Shown piece after piece: positions 6,645 to 12,921 of a DNA stretch of 15,135 nucleotides; the stretch's first letter is position 1, and every line of letters starts with the position of its first letter. A program made the position numbers and the translations under genes. Location of the stretch: assembly GCA_027492445.1 (NCBI GenBank), contig JAPUES010000126.1, positions 1-15,135 of the forward strand, given 5' to 3'. A model generated the notes under the pieces. That model searched no databases and was not told the DNA's origin. It saw nothing but the letters and a program-made list of their open reading frames with translations. This DNA is from Sporomusaceae bacterium. Its GTDB lineage: Bacteria > Bacillota > Negativicutes > DSM-13327.

Positions 6645-7589
6645 ATGGCTCAAGCTCAAGGTTATAGAAGTACTTTGAAAATGGGTTTTGAAACGGTATA
6701 TAACACTGCACCGACAGAGGCTATTTTAGTACCGATTCAAAAATCTAATATTAAATCAAAACAGAATATGATTGAAGATAAAACAATCAGGGGCAGACGT
6801 GATCCAGCGCAACCTGGATTAGGTAATACGGATGTGTCCGGTAATTTAGTTGTGCCTTTAGATGTTTTTGGCATTGGTAATTTTTTAAAAGGTATATTCG
6901 GCAATCCAACAACAACGGCCGGCACCGGTAGTTTGCATAATCACGAATTTAAACCAAGCTTTTTTCAGCCAAGTTTGACTTTTGAACAAGGCTTTACTGA
7001 TATAGGACAATATTTCGTTTATAGCGGTTGTAAAATTAGTAAATTAGGTATTGATTTTGGTGGCGATGGTGAACTTACAGCAAGTATTGATGTAATGGGA
7101 GCAAAAGAAGTAATTGCAAGTTCTTCTATTGATATAACTCCTACAACATATTCTCTTGTTAAATTCGGTAATTTCCAGGCATCCATTAAAGAGGCTGGGG
7201 TTAATATTGCGAATATAACAAAATGTAGCGTTAATATTGATTGTGGACTTGATGGAGATACTTATGTTATCGGCGGTCAAGGTTTTAGGGGCAGTGTTAA
7301 TGAAGGTATTATGAACATTAGTGGTAGTATTACTGCACTATTTGAAAACAGAGCCCTTTTAGATAAAGCAATGAGCGGTACTAAAAGCAGCATTGAATTA
7401 AATGTTGTAAATGGTACAAATAGTTTGGCCATAAAATTACCGGAAGTAATGTATGAAAGAAATAGTCCGTCAATTGATGGTGCAAAAGGTGTTTTAGTTG
7501 AGTTAAACTATAAAGCCTTTTGGGATACTTCGGCTGATAATGCAGCTATTGTTGTAACTTTAGTAAATAGTCAAGAAAGCTATGCTTAA
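6645..7589 (+). CDS. Major tail tube protein
   Basis: The 314-residue product matches the long tail-tube protein type (Phage_tube_2-like). Visible features are the N-terminal 'GYRSTLKMGFETVYNTAPT', the strand-rich first half with 'GRRDPAQPGLGNTDVSGNLVVPLD', the middle 'PSLTFEQGFTDIGQYFVYSGCKISKLGIDF' spread over residues 107-136, and repeated strand-turn-strand units to the end. Tube proteins stack as hexameric rings around the tape measure and form the channel for DNA. It stands where lambda V stands and is followed by the chaperone genes, as in most siphoviruses. No sheath gene is adjacent, which argues against a contractile tail. Ribosome site AAGGGGGAA precedes the ATG. Confidence 0.85.
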   Translation: MAQAQGYRSTLKMGFETVYNTAPTEAILVPIQKSNIKSKQNMIEDKTIRGRRDPAQPGLGNTDVSGNLVVPLDVFGIGNFLKGIFGNPTTTAGTGSLHNHEFKPSFFQPSLTFEQGFTDIGQYFVYSGCKISKLGIDFGGDGELTASIDVMGAKEVIASSSIDITPTTYSLVKFGNFQASIKEAGVNIANITKCSVNIDCGLDGDTYVIGGQGFRGSVNEGIMNISGSITALFENRALLDKAMSGTKSSIELNVVNGTNSLAIKLPEVMYERNSPSIDGAKGVLVELNYKAFWDTSADNAAIVVTLVNSQESYA

Positions 7590-7606
7590 TATAAAGGAGA
7601 ATTATT

Positions 7607-7942
7607 ATGACTGATATTGAAAAAATGGAAGAGTTGGCAAGAAAAAGAGAAGAGAAAGATAAGAAAAATCGTATTATCATTGATGGAATGATTAGCGAGG
7701 GTAAACTTCCTGAAATTAGACCACTTACAAGAAAAGAACGTAAAATGATGGATGATGCCGGTGTTAATATTAGAAAAATTGATGCTATTAACGATGAAAA
7801 TGTTGATAATATGGCAGATTGGATTCTTGATAATATTTATTCTGATTTTAATTTTGACGATATGGATAACAATATCTGTTCGCTGTTTGGTATTTTAGTT
7901 TTTAGAGCGACCTATGAGGATGACCTAGCGGCAAAAAACTAG
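7607..7942 (+). CDS. Tail assembly chaperone, short form (lambda gpG-like)
   Basis: A 111-residue, highly charged protein: a Lys/Glu-rich N-terminal helix, 'PEIRPLTRKERKMMDDAGVNI' over residues 36-56, and an acidic C-terminal region ('DNIYSDFNFDDMDNN'). Its place between tube and tape-measure genes and the frameshift signal at its end identify it as the gpG-type chaperone, which binds the tape measure and recruits tube protein during tail assembly. The last codons are GCA AAA AAC TAG, so the stop directly follows a -1 slippery heptamer. A strong AAGGAG ribosome site precedes the ATG. Sequence identity with gpG is low, and the role is inferred from context and the frameshift. Confidence 0.82.
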   Translation: MTDIEKMEELARKREEKDKKNRIIIDGMISEGKLPEIRPLTRKERKMMDDAGVNIRKIDAINDENVDNMADWILDNIYSDFNFDDMDNNICSLFGILVFRATYEDDLAAKN

Positions 7943-8259
7943 AGGCAGTTTGGACTTGGCATGTTGAGCGGAGCAAATATTGTGAAGCTTGCAAAAAGAC
8001 ATACAAAAATCCAAACTGCAAAGAATGTCCTGATAAGTGTCCGGATTTATGGAAATGCAACTATAGTGCATTTAATTTATGGCTACAAATAAATACGCAG
8101 TGGCGAGCAGTTAGCGGCGGTGTAATCGGTTTAGATTATACTGCCGTTAGTTATATAGCGAATGTTTTAAATATTGAAATAAATGAATGTGTGTTTAAGA
8201 AAATAAAAAGATTAGAAATGTACACATTAAAAAGACAAGCTGAAAAAGGGAGTGATTAA
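7607..8259 (+). CDS. Tail assembly chaperone, -1 frameshift product (gpG-T-like) with Cys cluster
   Basis: A -1 slip at 7933-7939 joins the 111 codons of the short form to 106 codons read from 7939 (CTA GAG GCA GTT ...) to TAA 8257-8259, giving about 217 residues. The extension frame has a TGA at 7921-7923 just before the slip site and no ATG until 8218, so frameshifting is the only clear way to express it. The extension begins 'LEAVWTWHVERSKYCEACKK', has six Cys within 26 residues (extension residues 15, 18, 27, 30, 34, 40), and then 'LWLQINTQWRAVSGGVIGLDY', which matches the DUF1799 phage family seen at this map position. The T domain is thought to contact the tape measure. The Cys cluster looks like a zinc-binding knuckle, which is inference. 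The tape-measure start follows 3 bp after the stop. Confidence 0.88.
7916..7921 (+). promoter_or_regulatory. SD-like element upstream of the slippery site
   Basis: GAGGAT at 7916-7921 ends about 11-12 nt before the slippery heptamer and lies within coding sequence. In E. coli dnaX a Shine-Dalgarno-like element about 10 nt before the slip site pairs with the ribosome and stimulates -1 frameshifting. The similar spacing here suggests the same role, by inference. Confidence 0.45.
7933..7939 (+). other. -1 ribosomal frameshift slippery site A AAA AAC
   Basis: Zero-frame codons are gcA AAA AAC TAG, which fits the X XXY YYZ rule for simultaneous -1 slippage. The zero-frame stop follows at once, and the -1 frame stays open for 106 codons. 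Confidence 0.9.
7945..8019 (+). promoter_or_regulatory. Putative frameshift-stimulating stem-loop
   Basis: GCAGTTTGGA (7945-7954) is the exact reverse complement of TCCAAACTGC (8010-8019), giving a 10-bp stem closing a 55-nt loop. The stem begins 5 nt after the slippery heptamer, the distance typical of stimulatory structures. The long loop could hold smaller helices, for example GCAA 7973-7976 with TTGC 7989-7992. Confidence 0.6.
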
Positions 8260-8262
8260 GTA

Positions 8263-11200
8263 GTGGGTGCTAATGATGTTCAAATAAGAATAACTGCGCA
8301 GGATTTAGCTAGTCCTGCTTTTCAAAGCATGGCTAATTCAGCTCAACGAGCTACTGAAAGCACCGGATCGCTTGCAGGATTAGCTCAGAGAGCTGTCTTT
8401 AATGTTGCTTCAGTTACTGCTGGAATATTAGCTTATAACGGGTTGGCAGACTCTATAAGAACAGCTAAAGATATGACATTTGGTTTTATGCAAAATATGG
8501 AGCAAAATAACCTAGGTATAGCTGGTATTCTTATGAGTATGAATCAAGTAAATGGGCGCAATTTGCAGTGGAATGAAGCTATGAATATATCTCAGTCAAT
8601 AATGAGGGACTTAAATTCAGAAGCTTTAAAAATGGGTAGTACAACAGAAGAATTACTTACTACTTTTAGAGCTTTACTTGGACCTGGTCTTGCAGCTAAA
8701 ATGACTATTCAAGAAATTATAAAATTAACTTCAACAGGTGTTGCGGCTGTAAAATCTTTAGGGTTAGGACCGGAGCAATTAGTTCAGGAATTAAGAGATT
8801 TAGTGCAAGGTGGAATTAGACCTGCAAGTAGTACTTTGGCAACAGCTCTAGGTCTTAAAGATAGTGATATTGAAAAAGCGAAGCAATCGTCAGAGGGTTT
8901 ATATAATTTTTTAATGAAAAGATTATCAGGTTTCCAAGTTGCTGCTGAATACCAAAAAGGGACATGGAATGGGTTAGTTTCTATGTTGAAAGAGGGTATT
9001 CAAGTAACTGGTGCCGAGGGAATGGGCGAAGGATTTGAATATGCTAAATCAGTTTTAAAGGATATTGTTTCGTCTGTAGTTATTATTGATGAAACAACAA
9101 AAGAAATTAAAATAAACCCTGAGATTGTAGAAGACCTAAAGAAATGGACGAAGCATGGTGTTGATTTTACTCAGGGTATGATAGAGGCTGGAAAAACAGT
9201 CGGTGGAGTTTTATCACCAGCACTTAAAATTACCGGAGCGTTATTAGAAACCGTTGCCGATAATTCAAAGGCTGTGGGATTAGGATTAGCAGCTTGGTTT
9301 GGCATATCAAAAATAAGACCAATTTACTCGGATATAATTGGCGTAACTACTGCAAATTCAGTAGCACAAACAAGGTTAGGTCAAGCTGTTCAATTTGTAA
9401 CCACTTCTTATGCAGCACAAATGGCTATGGCTCAAAAAACAGCACTAGCTGAAACCGCTAATGCTGAAAGAGTCGCACTGGTACAAAAAGCTAGTTCCAT
9501 GCTTACTCCTGCCCCTAATGTTGTTAATACAAATAGAGCTTTAAGTAATATGCCACTTAGCTATGATATTCCGGTATCAAATATAAAAAACATGACAGAA
9601 AATAAAGCATTAGCTTTAAGTATTGAAAATTGTCGTGATAAATATATTGCGCTAGGTGTATCAGCGGAAGAGGCAGCATTAATTCAAACAAATGCAGCAA
9701 GGGCGGTAATTGCCGGTAACAGGGCAGAGGCGGCTACTATTTTAGCAACTAAAAATGCTGAAATTGCAAAAGCAAGTACCTCTACAGTTGCTAATACAGC
9801 AGTTGCAGCTTCATCTACTGTTTCAACCGGTATTGTTGCCAGTAATATGGTTAGGGCAACATCAGCTGCTAAAACTTTTGGTAAAGCATTATTGGCTTTA
9901 TCCGGTGGCTGGGTAGGTGTAGCTTTAGCATGTGCTTATGCTGTTTATGAGTTAAATGAATATTGGAAAAATAAAAATAAAGTTGAAAGTTATAATCCTA
10001 AAGCTGAAGTTTTTAAAGATGAAAACGGCAACTATACAAAGAAGCAAATTGTTAAAAAAGAATATATTAGGCTAAGCGAAGATTTAGATGTACCAGCTGA
10101 CCAAGTGAAAAGTGACTTTGCTAAAAAAACAGGAACGAAACATATTAAAGAAGTTGTTGAATTTGTACCACTAAGCGAGAATGAACTAAAAGAACAAAGA
10201 AAATATGAAAAAATGCAAAGTGGCGATTATTCAGATTTAGCAGCTGATAATGATGATTTAGCAAAACAATTAGGACTTAAATTTGATAAGCCGGAAGAAA
10301 AACTGGAAAAACAAAAATTAAAACTTCAACAAGAAATTCATAAGTTAAAAGGGCAAGGGAGCTATACTGAAAATTATCAAAATGAACTACTTGAGCAGAT
10401 ATATAATGTAGATCAGCAGGAGATGGAGTCTGATAAAGAATTTGGTATAGGTAAATTTGCTGAACAATATGAAGAAATGCGTAATCAGCTTAGACGTATT
10501 TCCGATGAAAAAATCAAAAAAGAAAAAGACGAATTAACGCGTAATTTATTTAAAATGAAGCACCAGGGCGCATATGCTACTGCTGAGGATGAATTAGCAA
10601 TACAATTTGACGATTATAAATATCAGGAAAAAGATTTATCGAAAAAAATAGGTAAAGACGATGCTAAAGCTTATTACGACCAAGTTCGATATGAGTCAGC
10701 TAGACAGTATTCTGAAAAAATTAAAAAAAATACTGAAGATTTAGAGCGCGATATTTATAAAATTACACATACAAGTATCGAGGGGCAAATTGCTGATATT
10801 GAACATAAGAAAGCTGAAGCTATTAGGGCCGGTATAAGTGAAGTTGAAGCCACAAGACAAGCTCAAGCAGAAAAAGCTAAACTTTTAAATGATATGGATA
10901 AAGAGGTAACATCTAAATCATTTAAAGTAGATCCAAATAATAATGATTTTGAAAAGAAAATGTTTGACCTTCAAATGGAGTACTATGAATTGGCTCAAAA
11001 ATATGGTGCTAATGACGTTAGAATTACAAGAATGTACGAACAAGAAAAAACTAAAATCGCAGTAGAAGAAACTAAGAGCAGATTAAGTCAAGTTCAGGAC
11101 ATAATTAGTGGTCAGTATAATAGCTTAAAAGAAGTGGCATTAAAAGTTATAAAATCCGGTGGATCAGGAATAGAACTTGATAGTGCTTTAAGTAAAGCTT

Positions 11201-11583
11201 TAAGAAAAAAACAAAAAGATGATAGTTATGAAGGGCAGGCACAATATGCTGTTCAAAAATATTTAGGTATAAATCCTCAGGCTAGGGATTTATCTTTGGA
11301 TATGGAGTACAGAAAAAGAAATAAAACTTTTGACTCTTTAAATGGTTTCGATAGTTGGGGTTTAGTAAAAGGTAATCAGCACTATAATTTTAGTGAAGAA
11401 ATTCAAAACGTGACTAAAAATGTTGCGGATTTAGCTCAAAGAGCGATTGATAGGCTTACTAATATGCCAGCTCAAAAGTTAGATATAACTGTTGGCTTTG
11501 ATGAAAATGGTATGGTTCACATAGTAAATAAAATGGCTGATAGTGTTTCAAATAATCTTGAAACCAGCTTGAGAGGTGTTTAA
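8263..11583 (+). CDS. Tail tape measure protein (lambda gpH position)
   Basis: At 1106 residues this is the longest gene in the window, and it directly follows the chaperone frameshift pair, which defines the tape measure. It starts at GTG 8263 with ribosome site GGGAGTGAT ahead of it. The N-terminal part (1-300) is Ala/Gly/Ser-rich and helical ('VQIRITAQDLASPAFQSMA', a typical opening). Residues 370-530 are Ala/Thr/Ser-rich helix. A hydrophobic segment at about 539-565 ('LSGGWVGVALACAYAVYEL') could insert into the host membrane during DNA entry. Residues 680-900 are charged coiled coil with a repeat of about 70 residues. By the usual rule of about 0.15 nm per residue, the tail would be roughly 160 nm. 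No peptidase or lysozyme domain is recognisable. Confidence 0.93.
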   Translation: MGANDVQIRITAQDLASPAFQSMANSAQRATESTGSLAGLAQRAVFNVASVTAGILAYNGLADSIRTAKDMTFGFMQNMEQNNLGIAGILMSMNQVNGRNLQWNEAMNISQSIMRDLNSEALKMGSTTEELLTTFRALLGPGLAAKMTIQEIIKLTSTGVAAVKSLGLGPEQLVQELRDLVQGGIRPASSTLATALGLKDSDIEKAKQSSEGLYNFLMKRLSGFQVAAEYQKGTWNGLVSMLKEGIQVTGAEGMGEGFEYAKSVLKDIVSSVVIIDETTKEIKINPEIVEDLKKWTKHGVDFTQGMIEAGKTVGGVLSPALKITGALLETVADNSKAVGLGLAAWFGISKIRPIYSDIIGVTTANSVAQTRLGQAVQFVTTSYAAQMAMAQKTALAETANAERVALVQKASSMLTPAPNVVNTNRALSNMPLSYDIPVSNIKNMTENKALALSIENCRDKYIALGVSAEEAALIQTNAARAVIAGNRAEAATILATKNAEIAKASTSTVANTAVAASSTVSTGIVASNMVRATSAAKTFGKALLALSGGWVGVALACAYAVYELNEYWKNKNKVESYNPKAEVFKDENGNYTKKQIVKKEYIRLSEDLDVPADQVKSDFAKKTGTKHIKEVVEFVPLSENELKEQRKYEKMQSGDYSDLAADNDDLAKQLGLKFDKPEEKLEKQKLKLQQEIHKLKGQGSYTENYQNELLEQIYNVDQQEMESDKEFGIGKFAEQYEEMRNQLRRISDEKIKKEKDELTRNLFKMKHQGAYATAEDELAIQFDDYKYQEKDLSKKIGKDDAKAYYDQVRYESARQYSEKIKKNTEDLERDIYKITHTSIEGQIADIEHKKAEAIRAGISEVEATRQAQAEKAKLLNDMDKEVTSKSFKVDPNNNDFEKKMFDLQMEYYELAQKYGANDVRITRMYEQEKTKIAVEETKSRLSQVQDIISGQYNSLKEVALKVIKSGGSGIELDSALSKALRKKQKDDSYEGQAQYAVQKYLGINPQARDLSLDMEYRKRNKTFDSLNGFDSWGLVKGNQHYNFSEEIQNVTKNVADLAQRAIDRLTNMPAQKLDITVGFDENGMVHIVNKMADSVSNNLETSLRGV
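10303..10920 (+). repeat. Three degenerate repeats of about 70 residues in the tape measure
   Basis: Residues from about 681, 751 and 820 show the same pattern: a charged run, Leu, three residues, Ile/Leu, then K-x-K/T and a Gly turn ('LQQEIHKLKGQGSY', 'LTRNLFKMKHQGAY', 'LERDIYKITHTSIEG'). The aligned Ile/Leu are at 692, 762 and 831. Copies are strongly diverged at DNA level. Such repeats are typical of tail-length rulers. Confidence 0.5.
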
Positions 11584-11584
11584 T

Positions 11585-12112
11585 ATGTACTTGAATATTT
11601 ATTTAGGTGGAACTACTGATAGCCGAGACGGTGCGAAAATATCTAATACGATTGAATCTTTATTAATAAGTGCTAATTTAGTGAATGACAGTATAATTAC
11701 GGTTGAAAATGCTGTTAATTATATTATTGATAGTCAAATTTCTGTCGGTAATGAACTTAGTTTTGTAAAAACTGTAATTTCTAAAAATCAGATTGAACAT
11801 GCTAACCCATTAAAAGAAGAACATAGAATAGGTGAAAAAGTAGCAAGTGTCGCGAATAATTCAAATACTCTAGTGGTAAGACAAAATGAAATTGTTAACG
11901 TCTTTGTAAGAGCAGATACAGGTTTTGTGGCAGAAAACGTAATAGTAAGTTCTGAAAGCGCAGATATAGAAATAAGCTTAGACCGAGAAAACTGGTCTAA
12001 GCTTATTTATTTTGAAAGTATTACTGATGTAAATAGTTCTTTTTATGTTAAAGGTAATAAAAGTGATATAGGTTATTTAAAAATTAAAAGTAATGTTGTT
12101 AGGGGGTGTTAG
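11585..12112 (+). CDS. Putative minor tail / tail-tip protein, unknown function
   Basis: A protein of 175 residues from ATG 11585. A GTG at 11576 is in frame but lies within the ribosome site GAGAGGTG (11571-11578), spaced 6 nt from the ATG, so the ATG is preferred. The N-terminal half (1-85) is mixed helix and strand with no known motif. The C-terminal half (about 88-170) is beta-rich: 'VNVFVRADTGFV' (104-115), 'ISLDRENWSKLIYF' (130-143), 'ITDVNSSFYVKG' (146-157). This part resembles the C-terminal domain of the next gene. Its place directly after the tape measure suggests a tail-tip or distal-tail role, taking the position of lambda M/L but without similarity. A strong hairpin lies inside the gene at 11970-12008. 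Confidence 0.75.
   Translation: MYLNIYLGGTTDSRDGAKISNTIESLLISANLVNDSIITVENAVNYIIDSQISVGNELSFVKTVISKNQIEHANPLKEEHRIGEKVASVANNSNTLVVRQNEIVNVFVRADTGFVAENVIVSSESADIEISLDRENWSKLIYFESITDVNSSFYVKGNKSDIGYLKIKSNVVRGC
11970..12008 (+). terminator. Long perfect hairpin, terminator-like, inside a coding sequence
   Basis: AAATAAGCTTAGACC (11970-11984) pairs perfectly over 15 bp with GGTCTAAGCTTATTT (11994-12008) around a 9-nt loop, and a further G-U pair is possible at its base. TATTTTG follows the right arm. It lies over codons 129-142 of the gene and is by far the strongest local hairpin I found. It could cause partial termination, RNase III processing or mRNA stabilisation between tape-measure and tail-tip genes. 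The type given is the best fit, not proven. Confidence 0.5.
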
Positions 12113-12114
12113 AA

Positions 12115-12918
12115 ATGGGGCAATACTTAAAAATATATGGCGGATCAGTAACTGCAGGTGCAACAGACGGCATTGCAATATCTGAGGGCGATAATAGTAA
12201 TCCTATTACAGTTGGGAGTTTTAAAACGAGCTTAACAAATTCTGCAGTAGCTGGAGCTACAAGTATTGTAGTAGCTAATGCAAGTGGATTTATAGCCGGA
12301 CAAACTATTATTATAGGAACCGGAATTAATCAAGAAAGTAAATTAATATCATCAATTACCGGAAACACTATTAATTTAACTACTGCATTAGCTAATGCTC
12401 AAAATTCAGGAGCAACGGTCGCTTGGTATTTGAGCGCAACAACCGGAGAAATATCATCACCAATAAAATTAGCTGTAAGAGCTGTCAGCGGTTATGTCAC
12501 AGGAGCAAATACTAATATTTACACAACTCAAACAAAATTAACAAGTGCGTTTACAGCTGGAAATATGAATATTACGGTTAATCAAAATATTGGTTTTTCA
12601 GTCGGTCAAACAATAGTAATTGGAACTGAAAAATGCACTATATCAGCAATTGCCGGAACAACTATAACTTTAACAACAGGTTTATTATCTGATAAAGCTT
12701 CAGGAGCTTTAGTCGCTGCGTTAGGTTACGACCGTTGGAGATTTAGCTCAGACGGCGCGACTTGGCAAGATTGGGGAGTGCCATTAGTATTATCCAGCGG
12801 AATTAGTAGCGTTAATACTATTTTCTACGCACAAGCAAAAGCAAACGTGGGGGATGTGCCACAAAATGACACAAGCCTTGGTTTAATTATTGATTGCTCA
12901 GTTATATCGGTGGTGTAA
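12115..12918 (+). CDS. Putative tail-tip protein with two inserted beta-rich modules
   Basis: A protein of 267 residues from ATG 12115. A GTG at 12106 is in frame but sits in the ribosome site AGGGGGTG (12101-12108). The product is rich in Thr, Ser, Ala, Gly and Ile and appears all-beta. Its frame domain runs through 'YLKIYGGSVTAGATDGIAIS' (4-23), 'PIKLAVRAVSGYVTG' (116-130), 'RWRFSSDGATWQDWG' (207-221) and 'SGISSVNTIFYAQAKA' (228-243). Two related modules interrupt it: residues 38-104 with 'SGFIAGQTIIIGT' and 140-201 with 'IGFSVGQTIVIGT'. The frame domain is of a kind found in minor tail proteins of Firmicutes-type phages. Extra beta modules in tail-tip proteins often serve in host surface binding, which is inference here. 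It overlaps no neighbour but follows the previous stop by 2 bp. Confidence 0.75.
   Translation: MGQYLKIYGGSVTAGATDGIAISEGDNSNPITVGSFKTSLTNSAVAGATSIVVANASGFIAGQTIIIGTGINQESKLISSITGNTINLTTALANAQNSGATVAWYLSATTGEISSPIKLAVRAVSGYVTGANTNIYTTQTKLTSAFTAGNMNITVNQNIGFSVGQTIVIGTEKCTISAIAGTTITLTTGLLSDKASGALVAALGYDRWRFSSDGATWQDWGVPLVLSSGISSVNTIFYAQAKANVGDVPQNDTSLGLIIDCSVISVV
12226..12426 (+). repeat. Beta module copy 1
   Basis: Encodes residues 38-104: 'T-S-L-T ... AGATSIVVANASGFIAGQ ... ITGNTINLTTAL ... SGATVAW'. It corresponds to copy 2 at 12532-12717. DNA identity is high only around the GF-x-x-GQTI-IGT segment, so the duplication is old or the copies were acquired separately. Confidence 0.7.
12532..12717 (+). 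repeat. Beta module copy 2
   Basis: Encodes residues 140-201: 'T-K-L-T ... AGNMNITVNQNIGFSVGQ ... IAGTTITLTTGL ... SGALVAA'. It is about five residues shorter than copy 1, the difference lying after the IGT motif. Confidence 0.7.
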
Positions 12919-12921
12919 ACA

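Noticed and set aside
6802..6819. Small inverted repeat ATCCAG / CTGGAT in the tail tube gene
   Set aside because: Only 6 bp with no T-run; expected by chance at this scale.
8218..8259. Separate mini-gene from ATG 8218 in the extension frame
   Set aside because: It would give only 13 residues without a ribosome site; the frame is better explained by frameshifting from 7933-7939.
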